From Paenibacillus senegalimassiliensis (lineage in GTDB: Bacteria; Bacillota; Bacilli; Paenibacillales; Paenibacillaceae): a stretch of 64,000 bases of DNA. The stretch covers positions 1 to 64,000 of the forward strand of contig NZ_LN909044.1 of NCBI RefSeq assembly GCF_001486585.1. The letters are read 5' to 3'. Below are positions 54,729-63,773 of the stretch, one piece after another. How positions within the stretch are numbered: the stretch's first letter is position 1; every line of letters starts with the position of its first letter. The notes under the pieces are model-generated. The model saw only the letters and a list, made by a program, of their open reading frames with translations. It was not told the DNA's origin and searched no databases. A program made the translations under genes and the position numbers.

Positions 54729-55343
54729 CTATAATCCACGTATTCTTCCGACAGGCCAAAATACAAACTCGGCACGTCCGATAATCAATTCTTCACTGAC
54801 GCTACCGAAATAGCGACTGTCCTTACTGCGTCCGGCATGACGATTATCGCCCATGACAAAATATTGCCCCTCGCCAAGCTTCAGTTCTTCCATATCTCCG
54901 TCCTCGATAAGAGCATCGGTATACACCTCGTTCAACGGCTGATCATTAACGATAAGAAGCTGGTTGCGCACCTCTACCGTATCACCCGGCACGGCAACCA
55001 CCCTTTTTACAAGAAATGACTTCCTGGCAGCATCCATGCTCGGGTCCTTAAGAATAACGACCTCTCCCTGCCGCGGGTCCATGAACCAGTAAACCAGCTT
55101 GTCTACAAATAAACGCTCTTGCTCTTTCAGCGTCGGCTCCATGGATTGCCCCTTAACCATCGACAAATTAAACACATACACATTCAGCAGCAGCATAATG
55201 ACAAACGCCACTACCATCGTCTTCAGTATATCCCACAATTCAGCAACCCAATGAGTCTCTGGGTGATGAGGCGGGTGATGAGGCGCCCTAGGGCTGCTCT
55301 CCTCCGCCAATTCTCGATTATCCGTATATACGCCCGGTTCCAT
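54729..55343 (-). CDS. Signal peptidase I
   Basis: 204 aa, single-spanning Gram-positive type (SipS-like). A ~30-residue cytoplasmic N-terminus rich in His and Pro precedes one transmembrane helix (about 37-60). The catalytic Ser67 lies in VKGQSMEPTL and Lys113 in LVKRVVAVPGD. The C-terminal MGDNRHAGRSKDSRYFG is box E. It removes signal peptides from exported proteins. The genome probably has several paralogues. AGGTG lies five bases before the ATG. Confidence 0.94.
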   Translation of the reverse strand: MEPGVYTDNRELAEESSPRAPHHPPHHPETHWVAELWDILKTMVVAFVIMLLLNVYVFNLSMVKGQSMEPTLKEQERLFVDKLVYWFMDPRQGEVVILKDPSMDAARKSFLVKRVVAVPGDTVEVRNQLLIVNDQPLNEVYTDALIEDGDMEELKLGEGQYFVMGDNRHAGRSKDSRYFGSVSEELIIGRAEFVFWPVGRIRGL

Positions 55344-55420
55344 CCTACACCTCGTCTAAGCTCGATAGATGTCCATCGTAACCTTCATGTATTCTACAAA
55401 ATTTTAAACAATCTCTATAA

Positions 55421-55468
55421 TAGAAAAGCATATCCTCCATCCATTTGCAATGGATAAAGAATATGCTT
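55421..55468 (-). terminator. Probable terminator of the acetyltransferase gene
   Basis: AAGCATAT and ATATGCTT (55426-55433 and 55461-55468) enclose a second stem, ATCCAT/ATGGAT. The minus strand then reads TTTTCTATTAT. It sits 34 nt after the acetyltransferase stop codon. Confidence 0.6.
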
Positions 55469-55501
55469 CAACATTTCCCGATATATTCCAGGGAATATCG
55501 T

Positions 55502-55945
55502 TCAATTGGAACCTGATAAGGAACGTGTTGCGGCAATACCAAGCTTCTGGAAAGCCTCCAGAAATTTGCTTGCCCCGTAACCCATCGCTTCGTATAACGG
55601 CATGATTGCTTTATTATGTTCGTCCCCTGCAACCATGATTCGGCGTACGTTCCGTTGTTGAAACCGTTGCTCCATCGCAGATACCAGGCTACGCCCTACT
55701 CCGCGACGACGGAAATCCGGGTGAACCGCCATTCGATAGATACAGCCAGTGTTCTGATCAATTGTTCCGATTAAGACCCCTTTTATCTCTTCTTCCACTT
55801 CTGCGACCATAATCAGTTCGGAATCCCAAGATAGTTGTCTGGCAAACGCGTACTTGGTGTCTTCGTAGCAATCCTCTGATAAGGCCACCTGCAATAGCTC
55901 CATCACTTGATTTGCATCACTCAACTGAAAGGAACGAATAAGCAT
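55502..55945 (-). CDS. GNAT family N-acetyltransferase
   Basis: 147 aa, a single GNAT domain: acetyl-CoA binding is marked by MAVHPDFRRRGVGRSLV (the R/Q-x-x-G-x-G/A loop) near residue 78-94, and LYEAMGYG is the C-terminal motif B-like strand. The acceptor substrate is unknown. I start it at ATG 55945, preceded by AAAGGGAG at 8 nt, rather than the in-frame ATG at 55972. It appears to be transcribed alone, ending at the hairpin near 55430. Confidence 0.87.
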   Translation of the reverse strand: MLIRSFQLSDANQVMELLQVALSEDCYEDTKYAFARQLSWDSELIMVAEVEEEIKGVLIGTIDQNTGCIYRMAVHPDFRRRGVGRSLVSAMEQRFQQRNVRRIMVAGDEHNKAIMPLYEAMGYGASKFLEAFQKLGIAATRSLSGSN

Positions 55946-56107
55946 GCTATGATCTCCCTTTTCTTCATACAAGATGGGCTGATGCAGGAAAACAAGCTCC
56001 TTGTTTTTTACATCAACCTAATATTTTGAATCCAGACAAAAAACGAGAAAAAACTGCTTGCTTGTCCATTAAAACATATAAATCTCCCAAATACATCATT
56101 TTTCTTC

Positions 56108-56135
56108 TGAAAACGCTTTATATTAAGCGTTTACA
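56108..56135. promoter_or_regulatory. 28-nt palindrome made of two cre-like half elements
   Basis: TGAAAACGCTT (56108-56118) and AAGCGTTTACA (56125-56135) are inverted repeats matching at 10 of 11 positions around TATATT. Each half, read with the centre, resembles the CcpA cre consensus TGWAARCGYTWWCW, with one mismatch. It is ~230 nt before sodA and ~160 nt before the acetyltransferase start, so it could act on either. Confidence 0.5.
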
Positions 56136-56291
56136 ATTGTGAACTTTTACGAAATGTCCTCAGATGCTTCACAGAAATGCATATATTTTTATGAGGAACC
56201 AATAATAGGAATATGTTAAGTATGTAAAGATACCTATCGACTTTACCATTCTGTGATCTTGAGTTTACGCTTTTCGCCACCTTCTTCATGA

Positions 56292-56320
56292 TTACAGTCC
56301 GCTGTACATGTTTATATAGA
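56292..56320 (+). promoter_or_regulatory. Possible sodA promoter
   Basis: -35 TTACAG (56292-56297), 17-nt spacer, -10 TATAGA (56315-56320), 43 nt before the sodA ATG. The match to consensus is moderate. Confidence 0.4.
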
Positions 56321-56363
56321 AAGTGGGAGACTTTTTAGTCCAATTAAATCGGAGGTTATTATC

Positions 56364-56978
56364 ATGGCACATGAATTACCGGCTTTACCCTATCCTGCAA
56401 ACGCATTAGAGCCTCATATCGATGAGCAGACCATGAATATCCACCATGATCGGCACCACAATACCTACGTAACGAACCTGAATGCAGCATTGGAGAAGTC
56501 ACCGGAGCTGCAAAGCAAGGGTGTAGAGGAGCTTATTTCCGACCTGAACGCCATCCCGGAATCGATTCGCACCGCTGTACGCAACAATGGCGGAGGACAT
56601 GCGAACCATAGCCTCTTCTGGAAGGTCATCGGCCCCAAAGGGGGAGGCGAACCAACAGGAGCAGTGGCTAAAGCCATCGACAGCGAACTAGGCGGATTCG
56701 ATAAATTCAAAGAGGAGTTCGCCAAAGCCGCAACAACCCGCTTCGGCAGTGGCTGGGCTTGGCTCGTTGTTGGCAAGGATGGCAAGCTCGCCGTTACCAG
56801 CACCCCCAATCAGGATAACCCGATTTCGGAGGGATTGGCTCCAATCCTAGGCCTGGATGTGTGGGAGCATGCTTACTACTTGAAGTATCAAAACAAACGC
56901 CCAGACTATATCGCAGCCTTCTGGAATGTCGTGAACTGGGATGAAGTGAATCGACTCTACGAAGAAGCCAAAAAATAG
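56364..56978 (+). CDS. sodA: Superoxide dismutase [Mn/Fe]
   Basis: 204 aa, full length. It dismutates superoxide to oxygen and hydrogen peroxide. Metal ligands H27, H82, D165 and H169 are in [20 protein letters not shown] and [11 protein letters not shown]. Sequence features ([20 protein letters not shown]) fit the Mn-dependent SodA. GGAGGTTATT lies before the ATG. A small gene follows after ~60 nt without an intervening terminator. A second, two-domain SOD is encoded at 49691. Confidence 0.96.
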   Translation: MAHELPALPYPANALEPHIDEQTMNIHHDRHHNTYVTNLNAALEKSPELQSKGVEELISDLNAIPESIRTAVRNNGGGHANHSLFWKVIGPKGGGEPTGAVAKAIDSELGGFDKFKEEFAKAATTRFGSGWAWLVVGKDGKLAVTSTPNQDNPISEGLAPILGLDVWEHAYYLKYQNKRPDYIAAFWNVVNWDEVNRLYEEAKK

Positions 56979-57038
56979 GCATTGAAAAGCCGGTTGCTAG
57001 GCCATAATAAAACCAACTCCAAGAGAGGAAGGTTACTT

Positions 57039-57251
57039 ATGACACCAGAAAACGAACGGCTAACCAACGATCCCAAGGAAATGTTGAAATCCAAGAAAGC
57101 GGACGATACCCAAAAGCAACAATTTACGGAGTTCGTTCAGACGCTTGGTAGCACCAACGCTTCCGAGAATGCCGGCAAGGTATCCGAGGAGGAACACCGG
57201 GAGCCGGATATGCAGAACCATATGAAATCAGTGGAAAATTTGCGGAACTGA
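57039..57251 (+). CDS. Small hydrophilic protein of unknown function downstream of sodA
   Basis: 70 aa, very polar, no hydrophobic segment or cysteine (MTPENERLTNDPKEMLKSKK at the start, ending NHMKSVENLRN). It is probably disordered or helical. The ATG at 57039 is preceded by AGAGAGGAAGG, a good ribosome binding site, which supports it being real. It shares the sodA transcript and ends before the terminator at 57289. No recognised family. Confidence 0.65.
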   Translation: MTPENERLTNDPKEMLKSKKADDTQKQQFTEFVQTLGSTNASENAGKVSEEEHREPDMQNHMKSVENLRN

Positions 57252-57285
57252 TGACGTGCGGAAGAAAAGCATAGGATACTTCTAA

Positions 57286-57324
57286 TAAAACAGCCTACCT
57301 GAATATTCAGGCGGGCTGTTTTTT
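57286..57324. terminator. Bidirectional terminator after the sodA transcript
   Basis: AACAGCC and GGCTGTT (57289-57295 and 57314-57320) with an inner CCTGAATATTCAGG palindrome form a long stem, followed by TTTTTT on the plus strand and TTTATT on the minus strand. It lies between convergent ends at 57251 and 57350. Confidence 0.9.
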
Positions 57325-57349
57325 ATGTTGTATTATTTGATTCAAATGT

Positions 57350-58201
57350 TTATAGCTCGACCTTCCAATTGGCCATCATCTTGGCGACTTCCGGGTCGTT
57401 GAGTGCAAAGAAAAGACTATTCCCTGTATCAAGATCAGTAATGGAGGCCATCTCCTCCGAACTTAATTCAAAGTCGAATATATTGATGTTTTCGATAAGT
57501 CGCTCTTTACGTACTGATTTTGGAATAACTACGATTTCACGTTGAGTTAGCCAGCGCAGCACAACTTGAGCCACGCTTTTGTTGTGATTTTGTGCAATAG
57601 TGACCAGCGTCTCATTGCCAAACAAATTGTTGCGTCCCTCGGCGAATGGGGCCCATGACTGATGTTGCACTCCTTGCCCTTTCAGGAAAGCAGCATCTGC
57701 AAGCTGTTGTTGAAACGGATGCGTCTCAATTTGATTAACCGCAGGTACGATTTTGTTATGACCAATCAGGTCCATCAGACGGTCCGACGAAAAGTTGCTA
57801 ACACCAATCGCCTTAACTTTTCCCTCGTCGTACAGTTCTTCCATCGCACGCCAAGCCCCGTAGTAATCGCCAAAAGGCATGTGGATGAGGTACAAATCCA
57901 GATAATCAAGCTGCAGCTTCTCCAAAGACTTGGAAAACGCCAGTTTGGCCTTTTCGTAACCGGCATCCTGAACCCATAGCTTGGTTGTGATGAACAGTTC
58001 TTCCCGAGCCACGCCGCTCCGCTTGATGGCCCGCCCAACTGCCTCCTCATTCTGGTAACCGGCAGCGGTATCAATCAGACGATAACCAGCCTTCAACGCT
58101 TCGTATACGGTATTCTCACTTTCTTCGGCATCGGGAACCTGGTAGAGACCAAAGCCAATAATCGGCATTTTCACTCCATTGTTTAGAGTTACGGTGTGCA
58201 T
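57350..58201 (-). CDS. Aldo/keto reductase
   Basis: 283 aa, a TIM-barrel NADPH-dependent carbonyl reductase of the YvgN/2,5-diketo-gluconate reductase-like group. The tetrad is D44 and Y49 in [12 protein letters not shown]74 in ITTKLW and H107 in [16 protein letters not shown] and the NADPH loop [10 protein letters not shown] are typical. Such enzymes detoxify methylglyoxal and other aldehydes. ATG 58201 follows AGGAGG; the frame from 58237 lacks one. It is divergent from a MerR regulator and carries a MerR-type promoter, so it is very likely that regulator's target. Confidence 0.95.
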   Translation of the reverse strand: MHTVTLNNGVKMPIIGFGLYQVPDAEESENTVYEALKAGYRLIDTAAGYQNEEAVGRAIKRSGVAREELFITTKLWVQDAGYEKAKLAFSKSLEKLQLDYLDLYLIHMPFGDYYGAWRAMEELYDEGKVKAIGVSNFSSDRLMDLIGHNKIVPAVNQIETHPFQQQLADAAFLKGQGVQHQSWAPFAEGRNNLFGNETLVTIAQNHNKSVAQVVLRWLTQREIVVIPKSVRKERLIENINIFDFELSSEEMASITDLDTGNSLFFALNDPEVAKMMANWKVEL

Positions 58202-58307
58202 ATTTATTCCTCCTAGTATTAAATATAAAATTGGCAAATGGTCGCCTTACCCTGAAATCTGGCACCACAGCGGGGATTTCCGCTTTCGGCTCATTTGCGT
58301 TACAATA

Positions 58308-58338
58308 AGCCTAGCGCCTTCGTGTTACACGAAGTCAA
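58308..58338 (-). promoter_or_regulatory. MerR-type promoter and operator of the aldo/keto reductase gene
   Basis: On the minus strand -35 TTGACT (58333-58338) and -10 TAGGCT (58308-58313) are separated by 19 nt, longer than usual. A 17-nt perfect palindrome, CTTCGTGT-T-ACACGAAG (58318-58334), lies between them and overlaps the -35. This is the MerR-family activation design: the regulator twists the DNA to align the hexamers. Confidence 0.88.
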
Positions 58339-58377
58339 GCGGTCTTTAACAATATTTTTTAAGGGGAGGAATTTCCT

Positions 58378-58896
58378 ATGTATACCGTCCAAGATGCCGC
58401 GCTGATGACAGGATTGACCGAACACGCGGTACGCTTTTACACAGATAAAGGTCTTGTTCCCAGCGTGCAACGTAATAAAAATAACATTCGGTTATTTGAC
58501 GAAGAATCAATTAACTGGCTATACGGTGTCAAATGCCTCAAGCAGACGGGACTGCCGATTGAAAATATCAAAACCTATGTCGATCTTTGCCTTGAAGGGG
58601 ACTCGACTGTTCCCCAGCGCTTCGCAATGATGATGGAGTATCGGGAGGCCGCGTTGGTCCAACTTGAAGAGGCGAAGCAACGTGTGGCCCATCTGGAGGA
58701 GAAGGCCCGCCAATATCAGGCCATTATGGAAGGGAGTATGCCCGACACCACCAATCCCGCCAAATGGGAGACCCATCGGGAGGATCCAGACGATTGTCCG
58801 GCATCCCGCTTGAGAACAACGGACCTTCCTGAATCCGAAGCTTCAGTCCAATGCCCGGTAGCCGCTTCCCAAGGGATGAATACCCTATTAAGTTAA
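58378..58896 (+). CDS. MerR family transcriptional regulator
   Basis: 172 aa. The N-terminal winged helix (YTVQDAALMTGLTEHAVRFY, then YTDKGLVPSVQRNKNNIRLF) and a dimerisation helix (YREAALVQLEEAKQRVAHLE) define the family. The C-terminal tail has two cysteines (DDCPASRL and VQCPVAAS) in a region otherwise low in structure. Related Bacillus AdhR-type regulators sense aldehydes through Cys; that is only an inference here. AGGGGAGG precedes the ATG. Divergent from the aldo/keto reductase. Confidence 0.92.
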   Translation: MYTVQDAALMTGLTEHAVRFYTDKGLVPSVQRNKNNIRLFDEESINWLYGVKCLKQTGLPIENIKTYVDLCLEGDSTVPQRFAMMMEYREAALVQLEEAKQRVAHLEEKARQYQAIMEGSMPDTTNPAKWETHREDPDDCPASRLRTTDLPESEASVQCPVAASQGMNTLLS

Positions 58897-58910
58897 GCTT
58901 CACCAAAAGA

Positions 58911-58960
58911 ACCCTCCCCTTCGGTAGACGGTGTGTTCACCTGTCACCCAAGAGGAGGGT
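58911..58960. terminator. Probable terminator between merR and the beta-glucanase gene
   Basis: ACCCTCCCCTT and AAGAGGAGGGT form an 11-bp stem with one mismatch. Minus strand reads TTCTTTTG after it, plus strand CTAATTT. It lies between convergent ends at 58896 and 59030. Confidence 0.6.
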
Positions 58961-59029
58961 CTAATTTACTTATAAGAGGAAGTTCAATAATTTTTGCACT
59001 CGCACTTTAATTTATATTGTCAGAGGGTC

Positions 59030-59797
59030 TTAGCTGGCTGGCGTAAACTTGATCCAGTCATAATAAGCCCGTACCGGGGAGCCTGGATAAACAAATTTCC
59101 CTGTCCAGTATTGCTCTGCCGCATTTGCCCCCGCCCAGAAGTTAACCATGATATGACCAGGATTCGTAGGCAATGGACCCCGCGATCCCGTCTCCGTATG
59201 CACTAGTTGACCGTCAACATACCATTTAATGAAGGTAGGAGACCATTCAAAGGCATAATTATGGAAGTCCAGCGCAGCATCAAAGCCAAGGTCTATAATC
59301 GTGCTGTGATTACCAACCCCTGCCGTAAAATAATTGACTTCCAATTTGGTCGTATCCTTCCCGAGAATCTCGATATCAATCTCATCGTTCAGATTAACGT
59401 TGGGGTCCGCATTATAATACGTGAATAAGGAGGTCACAAGACCTGTCCCCTTAGCAACTTTCATACGCGCCTCAACCCGTCCAAATCCGTACTTGGTATT
59501 CGTGGCATACTCTCCTGAAGCATAGGGCTTACCCAAACAGTTAGCTGGACACCCGACATTATCCAACCGAAGAGCCATCACCCCGTTGTTAAATTCAACA
59601 TTGCTGGCTTTCCAGGCCACGCCAAAGTCAGAGCCGTTCGCCCAGCCATCTGAAATATAGAACATGCTTGGGTTTGCAGCGTTCAAATTCTCTGTGAACC
59701 CGGTTGCCGCCGAAGCCGGGATGACCAACAGCAAGCTTACACCTAGCATCATTGCACTCAGAATACCGCGAATTTTCCCTAACATCATCTTCTTCAT
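59030..59797 (-). CDS. Secreted GH16 beta-glucanase (licheninase-type)
   Basis: 255 aa. A signal peptide (about residues 1-30, ending ASA) precedes a GH16 jelly-roll. The catalytic motif is DEIDIEILG, with nucleophile E139 and acid/base E143. The placement of E-I-D-I-E and the small size are like Bacillus licheninases that cut beta-1,3-1,4-glucan, with Cys pair 83/87. The ATG at 59797 follows AGGAGGG at 8 nt. It lies 13 nt after a GH4 gene and is the last gene of the locus, giving extracellular depolymerisation for the imported products. It could also act on other beta-glucans; not verified. Confidence 0.9.
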   Translation of the reverse strand: MKKMMLGKIRGILSAMMLGVSLLLVIPASAATGFTENLNAANPSMFYISDGWANGSDFGVAWKASNVEFNNGVMALRLDNVGCPANCLGKPYASGEYATNTKYGFGRVEARMKVAKGTGLVTSLFTYYNADPNVNLNDEIDIEILGKDTTKLEVNYFTAGVGNHSTIIDLGFDAALDFHNYAFEWSPTFIKWYVDGQLVHTETGSRGPLPTNPGHIMVNFWAGANAAEQYWTGKFVYPGSPVRAYYDWIKFTPAS

Positions 59798-59810
59798 CTT
59801 ATTATCCCTC

Positions 59811-61121
59811 CTAATGGATTTGGGCGAAAAATTGCGGGAGATAACGCCGGTTCTGCTCCAGCATCTCATCCAACATTTTCTCAACATCATTTACGGAATA
59901 GGTCAACGGATGATGTGTCAAAGCCAGCAGTGCCATTCCCCGGTCACCGGTAACGGCCGCTTCGATGGCCAGTTGCTCATAGGTTTTTACAGATCGAATC
60001 AACCCCTTTGCCGCTTCTGGAACAACCGTAACCGGCTGAACCAGGGGCCCCTCACTCGTTACTTGGCAATTCACCTCAATGCAGGCATCCTTCGGGAGAA
60101 AGTCCAAGGTATCTCCATTGGCAACATTCAGTGTCTGGATATCTCTGGAATTATTATACAGAGAATTCATTAATTTCACAGCCGCTTCGGAGTAGTAGGC
60201 TCCTCCGCGTTGTTCCAACTGCTTTGGCTTTTCCTTCAACTCAGGGTCCTTGTAGATTTCAAATAGTTCATCCTCCAGACGCTGAACCGTCTCGGCGCGC
60301 GTCTCCCCACGGGAGGCTGCTTGCTGCTGTTCCTCCAGCATCTCCCGCTGCAAATAGAAATACTTCAAATAGTAAGACGGGATAGCCTTCAGGGATTGCA
60401 GCAAAGTGCCGTTCCAGGCAAACTGTGGAACATTGCGCGCGGAGTACCCCTCCTGGTTGTCAAGCAGTTCCGCAAGCTTGGACTTGCCGTCAATAGTAAT
60501 TTGACTAATCCAATGTAGATGGTTCAAGCCCACAAACTCGCAGTGAATTCGCTCAATTGGCACCTCGTACAAGGACGACAGCCATTTGTAGGCCGCAATC
60601 GGTGAATTGCATAAGCCGACGGAGCGGACGCGGGAATGCTTGTAAATTGCCTCAGTCACCATTCCCGCCGGATTCGTGAAGTTAAGCATCCAGGCATCGG
60701 GGCAGAGCTCTTCGATATCTTTGCAAATATCCAGCAGCACCGGGATTGTCCGCAAGGCCTTCATCATCCCGCCCGGTCCCGTTGTCTCCTGGCCGATCAT
60801 GCCGTATTTCAACGGTATCGTCTCGTCCCAGGCCCGGGCTTGCAGCAGCCCCACTCGCATCTGGGTGGTGACGAATGTTGCCCCGACCAGTGCAGAGCGC
60901 CGATCCATCGTCATCGCAAGCTTGATAGGTAGCCCCGATGCCTCAATCATACGCCCGGCAAGCTGCCCCACGATCTTCAGCTTGTGCGCTCCTTCCGGAA
61001 TATCCACAAGTACGATTTCAGTGACGGGCAGAGTCTCATAATTTTGAATAAACCCTTCTATCAGTTCGGGTGTATACGATGAGCCTCCACCGATGACGGC
61101 GATTTTCAGTTCCCGCTTCAT
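59811..61121 (-). CDS. GH4 family 6-phospho-beta-glucosidase
   Basis: 436 aa. GH4 enzymes need NAD+ and a divalent metal and hydrolyse by redox-assisted elimination. The dinucleotide-binding motif IAVIGGGSSYTPELI lies at 7-21. The metal ligands are C171 in CNSP and H201 in GLNHLHW. The CN-S-P motif matches the 6-phospho-beta-glucosidase subgroup (CNVP/CNNP) rather than the alpha-glucosidase (CHSV) or 6-phospho-alpha (CDMP) subgroups. The gene starts with a 4-nt overlap to the kinase gene. Confidence 0.92.
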   Translation of the reverse strand: MKRELKIAVIGGGSSYTPELIEGFIQNYETLPVTEIVLVDIPEGAHKLKIVGQLAGRMIEASGLPIKLAMTMDRRSALVGATFVTTQMRVGLLQARAWDETIPLKYGMIGQETTGPGGMMKALRTIPVLLDICKDIEELCPDAWMLNFTNPAGMVTEAIYKHSRVRSVGLCNSPIAAYKWLSSLYEVPIERIHCEFVGLNHLHWISQITIDGKSKLAELLDNQEGYSARNVPQFAWNGTLLQSLKAIPSYYLKYFYLQREMLEEQQQAASRGETRAETVQRLEDELFEIYKDPELKEKPKQLEQRGGAYYSEAAVKLMNSLYNNSRDIQTLNVANGDTLDFLPKDACIEVNCQVTSEGPLVQPVTVVPEAAKGLIRSVKTYEQLAIEAAVTGDRGMALLALTHHPLTYSVNDVEKMLDEMLEQNRRYLPQFFAQIH

Positions 61122-62095
61122 GCTTGCTCCTCCTTTACTGACAACCCTTCATTAAGTCGGTCATATACCACATCTTCCACGTGATGCCCGGACTTCTCCA
61201 TAGCTAGCAGAACAGCACCCGCCACAGGTTCCATTGTTAACCGTCGCAAGCGGCACCCTGGAGCTAACGGCTTGATCATCTCCTCGATCTGCGGTGTAAT
61301 GAACCGACGATCGCCACGGGTTAACACGCTGCCAACCAACACCAGGTCGAAGCGATCCTGCATCATGTCCAGCTTGCCAATGACCGCAGCAGCAGCCTTA
61401 CCAAGCTCGCGCCCTTGCCGCTGAAGAATTTCTCTCGCTGCTTCATCTTGCTCTGCTACCTGGAACAGCAGCTTGGTTAAATGTCTTGGAGCCCGTGCTC
61501 CACGATCTAGATAATCATGGAACAAACGCTCCACTGAGGGATAATCCAGGGTTTGCAGAACCGCTTCGGTCAGGAGGGTTGAACTCTCCCTGCCCTCCCA
61601 AGCACGAATCACCGTGCGGAACACCTCTACCGCCAGTTCGCCTCCGCCGCCGAAATCGCCGAACATGTATCCGAAGCCTCCGACCTGTAGGGATTCGCCC
61701 TGCTTGTTAATTCCATAGCAGTTAGTGCCGCTGCCACATACCAAGACAACGCCATCCGCTTGCCGTGTACCAGCCCGCAGCCCAATCTCTGTATCACATA
61801 CAATGCCATACACCGGAAATTGCATATTCGCAATCATCGGTCGCAGCACCTGGAAATCTGCTTCCCGGTCGGCGCCAGCCAGGCCAAACATCGCATAACT
61901 AAGCTGATTACGAGTAATACCGGCTTGCTTCATTGCTTCCTCGGCCGCCTGTTGAATGCTGCTCCGCGCCAGTTCCACCTGGACCTGGTGATTACCGCAT
62001 CCACTCAGCCCCCGGCCCAGGATTGTGCCCTGCTCATCGGTGACGACGGCCAAGGTTTTGCTCCCACCACCGTCTATTCCCAAATAGTAGTTCAA
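61118..62095 (-). CDS. BadF/BadG family sugar kinase (N-acetylglucosamine kinase-like)
   Basis: 325 aa, actin-like ATPase fold. The first phosphate loop is YLGIDGGGSKTLAVVTD, the second GSGTNCYG, and GGFGYMFGDFGGGGELAVEV is the conserved sugar/adenosine region typical of NAGK-like bacterial kinases. It should phosphorylate a sugar with ATP. Its ATG is preceded by GGAG-like sequence, 12 nt after the solute-binding protein gene, and its stop overlaps the GH4 start (ATGA). The linkage suggests it makes the phosphorylated substrate for GH4. Confidence 0.9.
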   Translation of the reverse strand: MNYYLGIDGGGSKTLAVVTDEQGTILGRGLSGCGNHQVQVELARSSIQQAAEEAMKQAGITRNQLSYAMFGLAGADREADFQVLRPMIANMQFPVYGIVCDTEIGLRAGTRQADGVVLVCGSGTNCYGINKQGESLQVGGFGYMFGDFGGGGELAVEVFRTVIRAWEGRESSTLLTEAVLQTLDYPSVERLFHDYLDRGARAPRHLTKLLFQVAEQDEAAREILQRQGRELGKAAAAVIGKLDMMQDRFDLVLVGSVLTRGDRRFITPQIEEMIKPLAPGCRLRRLTMEPVAGAVLLAMEKSGHHVEDVVYDRLNEGLSVKEEQA

Positions 62096-62107
62096 CGCCG
62101 TCCTCTC

Positions 62108-63748
62108 CTATTTCAGCTTACTTAAGTTCTCCTGCCATCTTTCTGTCTTGTACTTCAACAATTTGGCATAACCCGCCTTCTGTGCATCCGCTTCTGCCTT
62201 ATCGAACGTGGAAGCCACATCCGCCTCAGACTTCGCATTCATGACTGCCGACGCCAGAGCCTTGGTATAGATATCGAGTACACTTTGCGCCGCAATGCCT
62301 TCTTCGCTGTCTCCCGCTGGATCCAGGTTCGTAAATTCTGTCGTATTGTATTGCGTCTTCCAGGTAATCTCCGACTGCCATCTCGATTCCCAGTTCTGCT
62401 TCTCCGGCGGAAGAGTCGATTCAAATTTCATCTTCGAATTATCTACATACACGGTATTGCCCACCCATTGGAAGTTGACGGTGGCATTCATCAATTCATC
62501 GCGGCCTTTCGTATCCGAAGTGAATTTCTCCGTAAATAAAGGAGCTTCTTCTTCATCCGCACCCTCCCAATACAACCCCTCCGGTCCCCACATGATGATT
62601 CGTTGTCCTTCGGAACCAGTCATCCAATCCAGGAAGGCAAAGATCGCTTCCGGGTCCTTGGCCGAGCGGGTAATGACATTCACGTTCCAGCCCTGTTGCT
62701 TGTAATCGCCGGGATAGATTTTGTTCTTATCCAGTCCAGCCTTATGAATAGGCCATACCATGATATAGCCAGCCTCCGGATCTTCTGCCGACAGCAACGC
62801 ATTGCCAATAGCTCCAAACTCTGTCGGACTTGAGGCTACGTACATCGCTACCTGTCCATTCCTTACCTTCTGCTCAACCTGCTCCAGCTTCTGCGTGAAT
62901 GCATCCTGTGAGATTAACCCTTCACGGTAGAGCTTATTGGCATATGCTATCCCTTCTCTGAACACCGGGTCGGTGAACAGCGAATTCAATTGATTCTCCG
63001 AAGGTACACCCTTCATTGCGGTGAAAGTAGCAGGATAATTCTCACCAAACGCCGTCGTCAATATTTCTATCCCAGCGCCTCCCTGCCCGACCTCCAAAGG
63101 CACAACATTCGGGTAGCTTGCCTTTACTTGCTTCAGATAAGCATACAAATCATCGGTTGTCTCCAAAGATGGAGCGCCAAGTTCATTGTAGATTTTCTTA
63201 TTGACCAGATACCCTGCATTGCCGTTAGGCTGCGTCGTATACCAGTTAGGGAACTGATACAGCTTGCCGTCGGGTGACCGGAGCATATCAAGCGTGGAGT
63301 CCCCGGCCCATTTTTTTAAATTCGGATATTTCTCCAAATAATCATCAAAGGGAACCAGCATGCCAGCAGAGCGCAACTTCTCCACATCCGCTCCCCGTTC
63401 CATCCAGATCACATCCGGCAGTTCTCCGGATACAATCATGGTGCTCAGCTTCTGCTTCGCGTTGCCGCCAGAACTGATGGGCTCCACGGTGACCTGCTTG
63501 TTCTCTTGAATCCATTTGGTGGACAAGTCTTCTCCCCAGTTGGGCATGGTGTACCAGTCATAGTGGCCATAGAAAGTGAATGTCAGCGGACCCGCTTCTC
63601 CCGTAGCTTCCCCTCCGCCTTGCGGAGCTCCTTCATTAGCCTTGTTGCCAGCCCCTCCGCTTGAGCAAGCGGTTAATGCCAACACGGCGGCCAGTATGGC
63701 GGTGAACATCAGCCTTTTTGTTGTTATCCAATGTTTCCAATGCTTCAT
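62108..63748 (-). CDS. Sugar ABC transporter solute-binding lipoprotein
   Basis: 546 aa. Signal peptide ending in lipobox ALTAC (Cys28), then a Ser/Gly/Ala/Asn linker and an extracellular solute-binding family 1 fold of the larger LplA-like kind (KLSTMIVSGELPDVIWMERG, then EAIFAFLDWMTGSEGQRIIM). It provides ligand to the permease whose gene ends at 63774 just upstream. Neighbours indicate a beta-glucan oligosaccharide ligand. Confidence 0.92.
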   Translation of the reverse strand: MKHWKHWITTKRLMFTAILAAVLALTACSSGGAGNKANEGAPQGGGEATGEAGPLTFTFYGHYDWYTMPNWGEDLSTKWIQENKQVTVEPISSGGNAKQKLSTMIVSGELPDVIWMERGADVEKLRSAGMLVPFDDYLEKYPNLKKWAGDSTLDMLRSPDGKLYQFPNWYTTQPNGNAGYLVNKKIYNELGAPSLETTDDLYAYLKQVKASYPNVVPLEVGQGGAGIEILTTAFGENYPATFTAMKGVPSENQLNSLFTDPVFREGIAYANKLYREGLISQDAFTQKLEQVEQKVRNGQVAMYVASSPTEFGAIGNALLSAEDPEAGYIMVWPIHKAGLDKNKIYPGDYKQQGWNVNVITRSAKDPEAIFAFLDWMTGSEGQRIIMWGPEGLYWEGADEEEAPLFTEKFTSDTKGRDELMNATVNFQWVGNTVYVDNSKMKFESTLPPEKQNWESRWQSEITWKTQYNTTEFTNLDPAGDSEEGIAAQSVLDIYTKALASAVMNAKSEADVASTFDKAEADAQKAGYAKLLKYKTERWQENLSKLK

Positions 63749-63773
63749 CCAAGACTCCCCCTCATTTGCGGAA

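Larger units (their letters stand above)
55946..56363. other. Control region upstream of sodA
   Basis: A 418-nt A/T-rich spacer between divergently transcribed genes. It contains a large palindrome with two cre-like halves (56108-56135) and a possible sodA promoter (56292-56320). No open frame or RNA gene was recognised. A Fur/PerR box was looked for and not found. Confidence 0.5.
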
